Assembly (NCBI RefSeq): GCF_001904635.1
Contig: NZ_MRCB01000011.1
Span: forward strand, 62,001-126,000
Reading direction: 5' to 3'
DNA length: 64,000 nucleotides
Source of the DNA: Hydrococcus rivularis NIES-593
GTDB taxonomy: Bacteria > Cyanobacteriota > Cyanobacteriia > Cyanobacteriales > Microcystaceae
Below the pieces are notes generated by a model. The model did no database searches and was not told the origin of the DNA. It saw only the letters and a list, made by a program, of their open reading frames with translations. Below are positions 35,562 through 45,721 of this stretch, piece after piece (the stretch's first letter is position 1; every line of letters begins with the position of its first letter). A program made the translations under genes and the position numbers.

Positions 35562-37100
35562 TTGCTGAAGTTGATTAGAAAGAAATTCCGTAATTCAGAC
35601 CCCGATCGCTTCTTGCGAGTCGATAGCGTAAAGGCAGATCTTAAGGGTCATTCCGTTCGCGGTGGAGCAGTTACCGTCGCTACCGAAATTATTAAATTTC
35701 TCCTTTACCTAGGATCGTTCGCAATCCTAGCTCGACTGCTCTTGCCAGAAGACTATGGACTCCTCGGCATGGTCAATGTTGTTCTCGTCTTCTTTGGTTT
35801 GTTCGAGGATTTGGGACTTGCTACAGCAACAGTCCAGGCACCCGAAATCAATCACAAGCAGGTCAGCACTCTGTTTTGGATTAATGTAGCGTTGGGTTTT
35901 ACTCTGTTTTTAATTTTTGCCGCCCTGTCTCCTCTTCTGGCTCTGTTTTATCGAGAACCTCGCTTGATCGGAATTACGATCGCGTTGGGAAGCAACTTTA
36001 TCTTCAGTAGCTTATCCGTTCAGCACCGAGCCATCCTAAGAAGACAGATGCAATTTGCCAGCCTTGCCAGAATGCAGTTGGTTGCCATGGCAAGTGGTTT
36101 GCTCGTCGCCATCGCAGCGGCTTCATACGGAATGGGGTACTGGTCGTTAGTAATCTTGCAACTAGCGATGTCCATTACTGGTTTGGTAGGATTTTGGAGC
36201 GTTTGCGGTTGGCGACCCGGACTGCCGCAGTGGACTCCCGAAGTTCGCTCTATGGTCTCCTTCGGGGGAAATGTTACTGGGTTTTACTTCTTTGACTACC
36301 TATCTCGCAACTTAGACAATATCTTAATCGGTCGCTTTTGGGGAGCGCAACAGCTCGGACTTTATGCCAAAGCTTACCAACTGTTAATGCTGCCAATTCA
36401 GCAGTTCACCGGTCCAATTTCAGGGGTAGCGCTTTCGGCTCTCAGTCGCCTGCGAGAGGAACCAGAACGATACCGATCTTATTACTACAAATCCACGCAG
36501 TTCATAGCAACGCTGGGAATGCCAGTCGTTGTCTTCATGTTCGTAGCGCTCGATAAAGTCATCCTGACGGTTTTAGGAGAGCAATGGCTGGGGATCGTTC
36601 CTATCTTTCGTTTTCTGGCACCCGCTGCCTTTCTAGGAACATTTACGTGGACGGGATGGGTTTATCAGTCATTAGGACGCGGCGATCGCATGTTACGTTG
36701 GGGCGTTATCTCCTCGACTGTAGATGTTATTGCCTTCGTAATTGGCGTTCGTTGGGGAACTCTGGGGATCGCTACGGCATTTAGTCTATCCCAGTTAATT
36801 CTTTTAATCCCCAATTTTGTTTACTGTTTCAAAGGAACGTCTTTAAAAATGTCTCAATTAGCGATCGCCGTATCGCGACCAGCTATCGCATCAATCGGTG
36901 CAGGAGCGATAACTCTTGGCATCGGTCAACAATTTCTCAATATTCCCAATGTAGCGCTCGGCTTCTTAGTGGATTGCATTTTGTATGGTTTATTTTACTT
37001 CGGATTATGGCTGCTTCTGCCTGGTGGAAAGTCTACTTTGCTGGAAATGTTACAAACAGTTAAGACATTGAAAAGCAAGCCTAAAGAAGCACTTGAATAA
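35562..37100 (+). CDS. Wzx/MOP-type polysaccharide flippase
   Basis: About 512 residues from TTG 35562, chosen because AGAGG lies seven bases upstream; a TTG at 35520 is also in frame. Roughly 12-14 hydrophobic helices form the MOP-type exporter fold. The family-typical beginning KGHSVRGGAVTVATEIIKFL is followed by ILARLLLPEDYGLLGMVNVV. It is related to the WzxC/AmsL-type flippases that move lipid-linked repeat units across the inner membrane. It opens the block of glycosyltransferases and is expected to work with the Wzy-type protein at 45722-47188. Confidence 0.93.
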   Translation: MLKLIRKKFRNSDPDRFLRVDSVKADLKGHSVRGGAVTVATEIIKFLLYLGSFAILARLLLPEDYGLLGMVNVVLVFFGLFEDLGLATATVQAPEINHKQVSTLFWINVALGFTLFLIFAALSPLLALFYREPRLIGITIALGSNFIFSSLSVQHRAILRRQMQFASLARMQLVAMASGLLVAIAAASYGMGYWSLVILQLAMSITGLVGFWSVCGWRPGLPQWTPEVRSMVSFGGNVTGFYFFDYLSRNLDNILIGRFWGAQQLGLYAKAYQLLMLPIQQFTGPISGVALSALSRLREEPERYRSYYYKSTQFIATLGMPVVVFMFVALDKVILTVLGEQWLGIVPIFRFLAPAAFLGTFTWTGWVYQSLGRGDRMLRWGVISSTVDVIAFVIGVRWGTLGIATAFSLSQLILLIPNFVYCFKGTSLKMSQLAIAVSRPAIASIGAGAITLGIGQQFLNIPNVALGFLVDCILYGLFYFGLWLLLPGGKSTLLEMLQTVKTLKSKPKEALE

Positions 37101-37342
37101 TTCTTGTAAGCTAGCTGCTATGCAGGTTAACTATTCTGTTTAATTCTTTGCCGCTCGATTGTGGGAATGATTTCTATCAATCGTCTGCATAGAGTAACAG
37201 AAGAAATTCAAACCCAAATTTAGGGAATTGTTGATAGCTGCACCAACAAATTATGAGACGTTATGTAATATAAATTACTTGCTCGATGAAGTAGTAGATC
37301 TATAATCGAAGAACTTTTTGTTGTATTTAGCTTATTAGATCT

Positions 37343-38551
37343 ATGAAATTAGCATATGTAACTATCTACGATGCCAGAGTTTTAGGAACTTCTAGTTCTA
37401 ATGAGTGGTCGGGAACTGGTTATTACATAGCTGAAGCTATTAAGAGTCGCGCGGTTTCTCTGGAGTATATCGGTCCGCTAGAAAGTAACTTAACGATCGA
37501 AATCATAGGTAAGCTCAAGCGTCACTATCACGAATTGTTTCACAAAACTTACGTCAAACATGTTGCGCCTTTACTACTCAAAAATTATGCAAAACAGGTT
37601 TCTCAAAAACTATCGACAATCGAGCCAGACATTATATTTAGTGCAACAGTAGAACCAATTGCTTACCTCGAATGCGATCGCCCAATCGTTTTCTGGGCAG
37701 ATGCTACTTTCGCCAATCTAATCGATTTTTATCCTCAATACAGCAATCTTTGCCAAGAATCGATTAACTGCGGTCATCGAATGGAGAAATTGGCTCTGCA
37801 AAAATGCGACTTGGCAATTTATGCATCTGATTGGGCGGCTCAAACAGCGATCGATTATTACCAAGCCGATCCATCAAAAGTAAAAGTAGTCCCGTTTGGA
37901 GCCAACCTCAAAAACGAACGCAATTTTGAGCAAGTAAAGACGCTCGTAAAATCTAGACCGTCAAACAAATGCAAATTACTGTTTTTGGGGGTAGATTGGT
38001 ATCGCAAAGGCGGCGATATTGCCCTCAAGATTGCCAAAGAGCTGAATAAAAAAGGATTAGAGACAGAGCTAACAGTTGTTGGCTGTCAACCCATTGTAGA
38101 AGAGCCTTTACCCGATTTTGTCAACGTTTTAGGTTTCATCAGCAAAAGCTCCCAAGAAGGACTGCAATTGATTCATCAACTGATATCAGAGTCTCACTTT
38201 TTAATTCTGCCCTCAATAGCTGAATGCTATGGCGTAGTTCTATGCGAAGCCAATTCTTTTGGCGTTCCCTGCCTTGCCACCAAGGTGGGCGGCATTCCGA
38301 CAATTATTAAAAACAATGTTAATGGCAGACTTTTTAACAAAAATGCAGATATTGTCGAATATTGCCAATATATTGCCTATTTCTTTAGAAATTACCCTAG
38401 CTATGAAAAATTGGCTCTCTCTTCTTTTCACGAATATAAGTCGCGTCTGAACTGGTCGGTAGCCGGTCAAACTATCAAAAAATTGCTAACGTCCGCGATG
38501 CCGTTTAAACAGCCGCAAAGCAGATATTACGCAATTAGTTCTCGTACTTAG
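37343..38551 (+). CDS. glycosyltransferase, family 4 (GT-B)
   Basis: 402 residues. The C-terminal donor-binding half has KLLFLGVDWYRKGGDIALKI and the E-x7-E type motif AECYGVVLCEANSFGVP, followed by TKVGGIPTIIKNN. The N-terminal acceptor half is less conserved (LAYVTIYDARVLGTSSSNEW, SGTGYYIAEAI). Base composition is lower in G+C than the neighbouring glycosyltransferase genes, as in the flanking gap. The sugar transferred cannot be told. The gene follows the flippase by about 240 bases with no visible hairpin between. Confidence 0.88.
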   Translation: MKLAYVTIYDARVLGTSSSNEWSGTGYYIAEAIKSRAVSLEYIGPLESNLTIEIIGKLKRHYHELFHKTYVKHVAPLLLKNYAKQVSQKLSTIEPDIIFSATVEPIAYLECDRPIVFWADATFANLIDFYPQYSNLCQESINCGHRMEKLALQKCDLAIYASDWAAQTAIDYYQADPSKVKVVPFGANLKNERNFEQVKTLVKSRPSNKCKLLFLGVDWYRKGGDIALKIAKELNKKGLETELTVVGCQPIVEEPLPDFVNVLGFISKSSQEGLQLIHQLISESHFLILPSIAECYGVVLCEANSFGVPCLATKVGGIPTIIKNNVNGRLFNKNADIVEYCQYIAYFFRNYPSYEKLALSSFHEYKSRLNWSVAGQTIKKLLTSAMPFKQPQSRYYAISSRT

Positions 38552-38623
38552 ATCGATAAGAAAAGAGATATTTTTATATTTTTATATCTTCTTTCATGAA
38601 AATGAGCGAGGGAGGTGTTAGGT

Positions 38624-39679
38624 GTGGAAACTCAGCCGCTAGTCAGCATTATTATTAACAACTACAACTACGATCGCTTTTTAGCACGGGCAATTGATAG
38701 CGCTCTCAATCAAACCTATCCTCGCACTGAAGTCATCGTCGTCGATGATGGCTCTACTGACAATTCGCGCAATATTATTGCCAGTTACGGCGATCGCATT
38801 ATTGCCAAGTTACAAGAAAACGGCAAGCAGGCTGCTGCTTTCAACAGTGGATTTGCTATCAGTAAAGGAGAGATCGTTATCTTTTTAGATTCTGACGATT
38901 ACCTTTTTCCCGAAGCCGTCGAACGCATCGTCGCAGTCTGGAAACCGGGACTTGCCAAAGTTCACTATCGCCTAGAAGTCGTCGATGCCTCTGGAGAGCC
39001 TCTCGGCTACTCAAGCCCTCAAGGTAACGCCCCGTTATCTACGGGAGAAGTCTGGCGAATTTTACTAGAAGATGGAGGATATGTCAGTACGCCCACCAGC
39101 GGTAACGCGCTCAACCGCAAAGCCATGGAGCCAATCTTTCCAATTCCAGACGAATATAAGCTCACGGCTGACGACTATTTATCAACCCTGATTCCTTTTT
39201 ATGGAGAAGTCGAGGCAATTGAAGCCCCCCTGGGGGCTTACCGCATTCATAACAAAAATCAGTGGGCTTTGGCGACAGTAACGAGCGATCGCTTTCATCG
39301 GTTTGTCCGACACGATTTACAAAACTATGGGCTGTTGGTAAAAAAAGCCAACGAATTGGGCTACAAAGTGCCGGAAGATTTGGAACTACGGTCTATTGGA
39401 CGGTTGTGGTCTCGAATCAGCTCCCTTAGATTGGACGCTCGCAAGCACCCCGTTCCTTCAGATCGCAGCCTACCACTGATTTATCAAGGAATTCGCACTT
39501 TATGGAAATATTCGGGCTTTAAGTGGCAAAAGCGGCTGATTTATAGCTTATGGTTCGTTTGGGTAGGACTGATGCCTCTGCCCTTGGCAAAGCCAGCCAT
39601 TACCTGGTTATACGCGCCGCACTATCGCCCTAAAGCCATTGATTGGACGCTGACTAAAATTCGCTCGCTAGTTGGCTGA
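38624..39679 (+). CDS. glycosyltransferase, family 2 (GT-A)
   Basis: About 351 residues from GTG 38624, which has GGGAGG eight bases upstream; a GTG at 38615 lies inside that site. The N-terminus PLVSIIINNYNYDRFLARAI, then VIVVDDGSTDNSRNII, is the GT2 nucleotide-sugar binding region. IFLDSDDYLFPEAVE is the DxD metal site. The C-terminal ~100 residues are an extension with a hydrophobic stretch (LIYSLWFVWVGLMPLPLA) that may touch the membrane. Sugar specificity is not visible. Confidence 0.92.
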   Translation: METQPLVSIIINNYNYDRFLARAIDSALNQTYPRTEVIVVDDGSTDNSRNIIASYGDRIIAKLQENGKQAAAFNSGFAISKGEIVIFLDSDDYLFPEAVERIVAVWKPGLAKVHYRLEVVDASGEPLGYSSPQGNAPLSTGEVWRILLEDGGYVSTPTSGNALNRKAMEPIFPIPDEYKLTADDYLSTLIPFYGEVEAIEAPLGAYRIHNKNQWALATVTSDRFHRFVRHDLQNYGLLVKKANELGYKVPEDLELRSIGRLWSRISSLRLDARKHPVPSDRSLPLIYQGIRTLWKYSGFKWQKRLIYSLWFVWVGLMPLPLAKPAITWLYAPHYRPKAIDWTLTKIRSLVG

Positions 39680-39869
39680 TTGCGTTTCCGTCCGTTTTAC
39701 TCCCTAGTTTCCCTTAAAATTTGCCATTGGTTGTTCTCATACCAATTCCCTAACAATCCGCTTCAGATCGAGCTTCGCGTCATCTGTAGCGACTTTTTTA
39801 TAGTGAAAAGGTATTAGTGACGATGGATAACCTAACTAAATCTAAATAGACACAATAGACACAACTTGT

Positions 39870-41105
39870 ATGATGGATTTTCCCTTGCGCGTCTTGTTTG
39901 TCAGTCACGCCTATGTCGTCGGCGTAAATCAGGGAAAGCTCAATGCGATCGCCAACACTGGCAAAGCTAAAGTTGGTTTGCTGGCTCCGAGCAATTGGAA
40001 AGCTGTGGAGTGGAATCGCATTATTGAGGTAGAAAAACCTTATCCGAATCTTCAAATTTATTCATCGCCTGTTTTCTTTAGCGGTCGAGTCGGCGCTCAC
40101 TTCTATAATCCACGGGCTATCTGGCAAGTCTTAAATGACTTCCAACCCGATATCGTGCAAGTCGAAGAAGAAGCGTTTTCTCTAACTAGCTTCGAGATTG
40201 CGGTTTGGAGCAAGCTAACGGGTAAGCCCATGGTTGTATTTGGTTGGGAAAACATGGAGCGTCGCCTGCCCCTGCCGCGCTGGTGGATTTGTCAATTCGT
40301 GCTCGACGTGGCTAGCGCCATAATTCCCGGCAATCAAGACGGCGCAACGATCGTGCAGCGATGGGGATACCAAGGACTGCTAGAAGTGATGCCGCAGATA
40401 GGAGTAGACGATCGCTTCTTTGCACCGCGCGGACGGAAAACGTCGGAAATATCTGAGGATAGCGATCGCGAATTGCGCATCGGCTACTTAGGACGCATCA
40501 CCCTCAGTAAGGGCATCGATCTGATCTTTGCCGCCGTTCGCCAATTGCGAGAACGCGGCTTGAACTGTCAAGTCATTCTATGTGGTTCGGGGGGCGATGA
40601 AACCATCCTCAAGCAACAAGCCCAAGAGCTACAAGTAGCAGACCTCGTAACTTGGCGCGGAGCCGTCCGCCACGAACAAACCCCGGAAGAAATCGCCAAA
40701 TTTGACGTTTTAGTACTGCCTTCGCGCACTACCGCTACCTGGAAAGAGCAGTTCGGTCACGTTTTGATTGAAGCTATGGCAATGGGGGTTCCCGTAGTCG
40801 GATCTTCCTCCGGCGAAATTCCCAATGTCATCGGTCGAGCGGATTTAATCTTTCAAGAAGAAAACGCAGCAGAATTGGCAGCCATTTTGGAGCGCGCGAT
40901 CCGCGAACCAGACTGGCGGCAGGAAGTAGCGCACTATGGAATGCAACGAGTCAGCCAACTCTACACCCACGAGCGAATTGCCGAGCGGTTACTCAATCTT
41001 TGGCAAACGGTACTCTCCCAAAGATACGGGCAAATTAGCAACGAACTAGACGAGGCGATCCTTAGCGAACCAAGCAATGCAATCTTAGAAGATTCGCAAG
41101 CTTAG
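39870..41105 (+). CDS. glycosyltransferase, family 4 (GT-B)
   Basis: 411 residues. The N-terminal LRVLFVSHAYVVGVNQGKLN is typical of a subgroup of exopolysaccharide GT4 enzymes. The donor half has LRIGYLGRITLSKGIDLIFA, then LPSRTTATWKEQFGHVLIEAMAMGVPVVG with the E-x7-E motif, followed by SGEIPNVIG. The last ~30 residues (SNELDEAILSEPSNAILEDS) are acidic and probably disordered. It lies in the run of plus-strand transferases and is probably co-transcribed with the next gene. Confidence 0.92.
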   Translation: MMDFPLRVLFVSHAYVVGVNQGKLNAIANTGKAKVGLLAPSNWKAVEWNRIIEVEKPYPNLQIYSSPVFFSGRVGAHFYNPRAIWQVLNDFQPDIVQVEEEAFSLTSFEIAVWSKLTGKPMVVFGWENMERRLPLPRWWICQFVLDVASAIIPGNQDGATIVQRWGYQGLLEVMPQIGVDDRFFAPRGRKTSEISEDSDRELRIGYLGRITLSKGIDLIFAAVRQLRERGLNCQVILCGSGGDETILKQQAQELQVADLVTWRGAVRHEQTPEEIAKFDVLVLPSRTTATWKEQFGHVLIEAMAMGVPVVGSSSGEIPNVIGRADLIFQEENAAELAAILERAIREPDWRQEVAHYGMQRVSQLYTHERIAERLLNLWQTVLSQRYGQISNELDEAILSEPSNAILEDSQA

Positions 41106-41228
41106 CGATCGATAGATGGAGATCGATCTGAAGCGGCAATGCCCAAAAGACAGAAACTCGCTTAGACAGTCTTTTCAAAGAATTGTAAGAAGTTGGAGAG
41201 GGATTTATAAGAATATATGGGAGTCTCA

Positions 41229-42353
41229 ATGCGTGTAGCGATCGCGCGACCAATGACTGAGGTCAGCATAGACATCTATAGCGATAATCTACTGGCAGGA
41301 CTGAGAAAAGTTCGCCCTGACTGGGAGTTTATCGAGCTAGCCCCCCAGTCATTCGATCGAGGTAGTTCCTCGCTGTCCCTGCGATTGCAGAAGTACTACG
41401 AGCGATTTTGGCGCTACCCAAAAGCAGTCAAGCGGCAGGTCGCCGACATCTTCCACATCCACGAACCCAGCGAAGCGCACCTCGTTTATTGGTTGCGAAA
41501 GCTCGGTCTGCCCACAGTCGTTACCTGTCACGACCTGATTAACTTCTTCTACCCCAACAATCTGCAAGGAGCGGTGCAACTGCCGATTATTAGTCGAAGG
41601 GCATGGCTTTATGCCATCAGAGGCATGAAATACGCCGATCGCATCATTGCCGTCTCTTCTGCCACAGCTCGCGATACGACTCAAATCCTAAACATCGAGC
41701 CAGAAAGGATTAGCGTCATTCCTAATGCAGTCGAGCCGATTTTCGGTCCTCTACCCAAAGAACGAGCCGAATCCTTTCGCCAGCAGCAGGGAGCGACACC
41801 GGAAACTTTTTGTTTGCTCAATGTAGGCGCTAACTCGCCCCGCAAAAACATTTCCACTATCCTCGAAGCGGCGGCAATTTTGTGGCAGAGCGGCATCCCC
41901 ATCCAGATGTGGAAAGTAGGGGCGGACTTCTCGCCCGAACAAAAAGCCTTCATCCGGGCTCGCGGCATAGAGTCCTGCATCAGGTATTTGGGAGTTCCCG
42001 ATAAAGCTACCCTAGTGCAAATCTACAATGCAGCAGACGCTCTCATGGCACCGTCGCTCTTTGAAGGATTCGGCCTTACCCTCCTAGAAGCCATGGCTTG
42101 CGCTACGCCAGTCATTACCTCCAATGTTTCGGCTATGCCAGAAGTCGTTGGCGATGCAGGTTTGTTGGTCAACCCAAGAGACAGCCACCAGATAGCCGAA
42201 GCAGCGATTCACCTTTACAAAAATCCAGTCGCTCGCCAGGAATTGGTCGAGAAAGGTCTGGTGCGAGTTCGAGCCTTTACTTGGGAAAACACAGCCGAGC
42301 AAGTCGCTCAAGTCTACGAAAAGCTTCACTTTAACAAGCTATTGCATCAATGA
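41229..42353 (+). CDS. glycosyltransferase, family 4 (GT-B)
   Basis: About 374 residues from ATG 41229, which has GGGAG five bases upstream; an ATG at 41217 overlaps that site. Acceptor half: DIFHIHEPSEAHLVYWLRKL and VVTCHDLINFFYPN. Donor half: FCLLNVGANSPRKNISTILE, then LMAPSLFEGFGLTLLEAMACATPVITSN with the E-x7-E motif and AMPEVVGDAGLLV. It resembles mannosyl/rhamnosyl-type GT4 enzymes in general layout, but the specific sugar is not inferable. Confidence 0.93.
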   Translation: MRVAIARPMTEVSIDIYSDNLLAGLRKVRPDWEFIELAPQSFDRGSSSLSLRLQKYYERFWRYPKAVKRQVADIFHIHEPSEAHLVYWLRKLGLPTVVTCHDLINFFYPNNLQGAVQLPIISRRAWLYAIRGMKYADRIIAVSSATARDTTQILNIEPERISVIPNAVEPIFGPLPKERAESFRQQQGATPETFCLLNVGANSPRKNISTILEAAAILWQSGIPIQMWKVGADFSPEQKAFIRARGIESCIRYLGVPDKATLVQIYNAADALMAPSLFEGFGLTLLEAMACATPVITSNVSAMPEVVGDAGLLVNPRDSHQIAEAAIHLYKNPVARQELVEKGLVRVRAFTWENTAEQVAQVYEKLHFNKLLHQ

Positions 42354-42413
42354 AATCGAGAGCGAAAGTACCAGAGAGCCGAGAAAACTATAAAAATCCA
42401 AGGAAATAGATTG

Positions 42414-43181
42414 ATGGTTGCAATGGCTACAAAAGAATTAGTTCGCAAAATCCTGCCTCCCTCGATTGTCATTCATTTGATGGCGGCAATGAACTGCTAC
42501 AGCGGCGAACCCGAACTAAAACTGCTGAAATTCCTAGTCGAGCCAACTAAAAATAGTATCGATATTGGTGCTAATAAAGGTGTCTATACTCATTTTCTGT
42601 CTCAACTCTCGCGTCATGTATTCGCCTACGAACCCAATCCAGAACTGGCAAAGTTTCTTGTGCAAGCCGTTCGCTCGAATGTGAGCGTCTATCCGATCGC
42701 GCTGTCAGATACCGAGGGACAAGCCATCCTATCGATACCGATCGTCGATAATTTTGTCTACGATCAACTCGGAACCTTGGAGAACAATCCTGCTCCCGTC
42801 GAGCCGACGAGGAGCGAAACCTACAAAGTTCCCCTAGAACGACTCGACGATCGAGGTCATACCAATGTTGGATTTATCAAAATTGACGTTGAAGGACATG
42901 AAGAAGCGGTCATCGATGGCGCGATCGATCTATTAACGCGGCAGCATCCCAATCTCGTGATCGAAATCGAGCAAAAACATCACCCTAATAAAGATATCTC
43001 CGAAATATTTTCCAAAATCTTGGCGTTGGGTTACGAAGGATTCTTTCTTCTAGATAACAAACTGAGAAGCTTGAATGAATTTTCCCCAGAAAAACATCAA
43101 GATCTCAGGAATTATCGCGGTCTGTCGTCATTGGGGAAAACTTACGTTTGCAATTTTATCTTTAAGCCCAAATTAGCTTAG
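42414..43181 (+). CDS. FkbM-family methyltransferase
   Basis: 255 residues from ATG 42414 with AAGGA upstream. The SAM-binding motif I is SIDIGANKGVYTHFLSQLS, followed by VFAYEPNPELAKFL. The FkbM signature GFIKIDVEGHEEAVIDGA lies near residues 155-172. FkbM enzymes O-methylate small molecules or sugar hydroxyls; here methylation of a glycan residue is the natural reading. A second FkbM gene is at 57915-58790, so the polysaccharide probably has at least two methylated positions. Confidence 0.92.
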   Translation: MVAMATKELVRKILPPSIVIHLMAAMNCYSGEPELKLLKFLVEPTKNSIDIGANKGVYTHFLSQLSRHVFAYEPNPELAKFLVQAVRSNVSVYPIALSDTEGQAILSIPIVDNFVYDQLGTLENNPAPVEPTRSETYKVPLERLDDRGHTNVGFIKIDVEGHEEAVIDGAIDLLTRQHPNLVIEIEQKHHPNKDISEIFSKILALGYEGFFLLDNKLRSLNEFSPEKHQDLRNYRGLSSLGKTYVCNFIFKPKLA

Positions 43182-43241
43182 AGCCTTATTCAAGACATTG
43201 CAACGAATTATTTAGCTAGCTGCTGCCGATATCACTCACTT

Positions 43242-44528
43242 ATGAAAGTTTTAATATCTGCTTACTCCTGCGAACCGGGTATGGGTTCCGAACCCGGCGT
43301 AGGTTGGAATATCGCACGGGAAGTTGCCAATTATCACGAGGTCTGGGTCATCACTCGACCCGATGAAAGCCGAGATATCATCGAGGCAGAGTTGGCACGC
43401 AATCCCGTCCCCAATCTTCATTTTGTCTATTTCACTCTGCCTTTTTGGCACGATAGCCGACGCTGGGGGTATTCGGGAGGAATGCAGTTGCACTATTATC
43501 TGTGGCAAATTCAGGCATACTTCGTTGCCCGTCGCCTGCATCAAAAAATCGGCTTTGACCTGATACACCACGTCACCTTTGTTAAGTACTCCAATCCGAG
43601 TTTTCTATCGCTGCTACCCGTTCCCTTGATTTGGGGTCCGGTAGGCGGAGGAGAATCTGCGCCAAAACCCTTTTGGAAGGATTTCAGCCGTCAAGCTAAA
43701 ACCTATGAAATTTCGAGAAGCTTGGTTCGCTGGCTGGGAGAGCAAGATCCGTTCGTCCATATCACTGCCAGGAAAAGTGCTGTAGTCCGAGCCACTACCA
43801 AAGATACTGCCGAGCGGCTGTATCGCATGGGCGTAAATTACGTGCAAATTCTGCCCGAATCGGGGTTGTCCGAGCAAGACATCGCCATGCTGGCTCGATA
43901 CGAAATGCCCCCCGAACAACCAGTAAGGTTTATTAGTATGGGCAGGCTCCTGCATTGGAAAGGCTTTCACTTGGGACTGAGCGCCTTTGCGCGGGCAAAT
44001 TTACCCAATGCAGAGTATTGGATCTGCGGAGACGGACCCGAACGCGATCGCCTGCAAGCGCTAGCTCAAGACTTAGGAATCGCTCGTCAAGTTAAATTCT
44101 GGGGCAAACTTCCTCGCCATAAGACTTTAGAGAAATTGAGCGAATCTCACGTGTTGGTTCATCCCAGCTTACACGACTCTGGAGGATGGGTGTGCATGGA
44201 GGCTATGGCAGCCGGTCGCCCAGTCATCTGTCTGGATTTAGGCGGTCCTGCCGTTCAAGTAACCGAGGAAACCGGCTTCAAAATTCCGGCTAGCGAACCC
44301 GATCGCGCTGTCAGCGAGCTAGCACAAGCAATGATTTGCACGGCTCAAAACCCAGAACTGAGAGTCAAGATGGGACGAGCGGGTCGAATCCTTGTCAGTC
44401 AAAACTACAGTTGGAAAGTCATTGGCGAGCGTTTGAGCAAGCTCTACGTAGAGGTTGTCGAGCAACAGCGATCGAGCTTTCCCCCCTCGCTCGATCCCCA
44501 GACTCCCTCGCAGTTCCGCACCTATTAG
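43242..44528 (+). CDS. glycosyltransferase, family 4 (GT-B)
   Basis: 428 residues. The N-terminal KVLISAYSCEPGMGSEPGVG is a well-conserved start in a bacterial GT4 subgroup. Donor half: VRFISMGRLLHWKGFHLGLS, then VLVHPSLHDSGGWVCMEAMAAGRPVICLD with the E-x7-type motif. The last ~20 residues are Ser/Pro-rich. The next gene's true start is 19 bases after its stop, so an apparent overlap is only a longer reading of the following frame. Confidence 0.93.
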   Translation: MKVLISAYSCEPGMGSEPGVGWNIAREVANYHEVWVITRPDESRDIIEAELARNPVPNLHFVYFTLPFWHDSRRWGYSGGMQLHYYLWQIQAYFVARRLHQKIGFDLIHHVTFVKYSNPSFLSLLPVPLIWGPVGGGESAPKPFWKDFSRQAKTYEISRSLVRWLGEQDPFVHITARKSAVVRATTKDTAERLYRMGVNYVQILPESGLSEQDIAMLARYEMPPEQPVRFISMGRLLHWKGFHLGLSAFARANLPNAEYWICGDGPERDRLQALAQDLGIARQVKFWGKLPRHKTLEKLSESHVLVHPSLHDSGGWVCMEAMAAGRPVICLDLGGPAVQVTEETGFKIPASEPDRAVSELAQAMICTAQNPELRVKMGRAGRILVSQNYSWKVIGERLSKLYVEVVEQQRSSFPPSLDPQTPSQFRTY

Positions 44529-44547
44529 TTTTTTTGCACCTCCCCCT

Positions 44548-45663
44548 ATGCACGTTGCGATCGCTGCCCTACACAGACCTTCAAAGCCGACTGGTGTTTG
44601 CCGACATGCGGCAAATCTCGCTCGCGCTCTCGCCCAAACCAACCAAGTAACCAAAGTGACTCTCATTGTCGGGGCATGGCAAAAACATTACTTTGAAACC
44701 TTCTTTTCTTCCGAAAAGATAGAGTTGCTCGATGTAGACATCAGCAATAGCTCGTCGGCAAGAAATCTTTGGTTTCTCTTTGGATTGCCCAAATTGGTCA
44801 ACCGCCTTCGCCCCGACATCATTCACATGTCATTCCCATTTCCCTTCTTCCGTCCGCTTTTCTCAGCTTCCGTCGTTTCTACCATTCACGATTTATATCC
44901 TTATGAGAAACCGGAAGTTTTTGGCTATCCAAACGTTATCTTCAACCGTTTGTTTTTACAGCAATGCGTCAGTAATAGCGACGGTCTGACTTGCGTTTCT
45001 AAAACGACCTTAGAAAGTTTTAACCGCTATTTTCCCAAGTTTCATTTACGCAAAGCGATCGCGGTTACTTACAACTACGTAGATTTTAGTCAGCTCGTTC
45101 CTAAAGCACTCGCTCGCCCAGAGCTTGGCGAAAACGATCCTTTCTTATTGTGGGTTGCCCAGCATCGTAAAAATAAAAATATCGATTTATTAATCGAGGC
45201 ATACTCGACGCTAATTAAAAGCGATCGCCTCAAGCCTTCAACCAAACTAATTATAGTTGGCAGTCCCGGACCGGAGACAGAAAACCTGCACGAGCAAATT
45301 CAGACCCTTTCCTTGCAAGATCGAGTTTTGCTCCTTTCTTCTATCCAAGACAGCGAGTTATGTTGGCTCTACCAAAATTGTGAAATTTTTGTTGCTCCTT
45401 CGTCTCAAGAAGGATTTTGTCTGCCGCTAGCAGAAGCACTTTATTTTTCCTGTAAGGTGGTTTGCTCCGATATTCCCATATTTAGAGAAATTGGTTCCTC
45501 CAGTTGCATTTATTTCAGCCTTGAAGGTGACCCCCTCAATAATCTCTCGCAAGCCATTGTTCAATCTTTAGAGCAACCTTCTAAAAAAACTTCTGGCGAT
45601 TGTCGTTTTTCCAAATCAAAGGTAGCAGAGCAATATTTAGCATTATATTCCGCACTAAAATAA
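44548..45663 (+). CDS. glycosyltransferase, family 4 (GT-B)
   Basis: About 371 residues from ATG 44548 (MHVAIAALHRPSKPTGVCRH), the start conserved in this type. An in-frame codon at 44455 would add a Pro/Ser-rich tail overlapping the previous gene and is rejected. Donor half: FLLWVAQHRKNKNIDLLIEA, then FVAPSSQEGFCLPLAEALYFSCKVVCSD with E-x7-E. The 3' part is more AT-rich than the 5' part. Sugar specificity is unknown. Confidence 0.9.
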   Translation: MHVAIAALHRPSKPTGVCRHAANLARALAQTNQVTKVTLIVGAWQKHYFETFFSSEKIELLDVDISNSSSARNLWFLFGLPKLVNRLRPDIIHMSFPFPFFRPLFSASVVSTIHDLYPYEKPEVFGYPNVIFNRLFLQQCVSNSDGLTCVSKTTLESFNRYFPKFHLRKAIAVTYNYVDFSQLVPKALARPELGENDPFLLWVAQHRKNKNIDLLIEAYSTLIKSDRLKPSTKLIIVGSPGPETENLHEQIQTLSLQDRVLLLSSIQDSELCWLYQNCEIFVAPSSQEGFCLPLAEALYFSCKVVCSDIPIFREIGSSSCIYFSLEGDPLNNLSQAIVQSLEQPSKKTSGDCRFSKSKVAEQYLALYSALK

Positions 45664-45721
45664 TCCTTTCTTAAAACTTCAATTAAAATCTTTAAAGCTT
45701 TAAAAAACTGAGGCTTAGCAC

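Noticed and set aside
39740-39816. Possible third mobile repeat (ATACCAATT ... AAAAGGTATTA)
   Set aside because: Only about five bases of the ends pair (ATACC/GGTAT), and the interior shares nothing with the two MITE-like copies.
44455-44547. Upstream extension of the GT4 gene that would overlap the previous gene
   Set aside because: The added residues are Pro/Ser-rich and not conserved-looking; ATG 44548 gives the normal start of this enzyme type.
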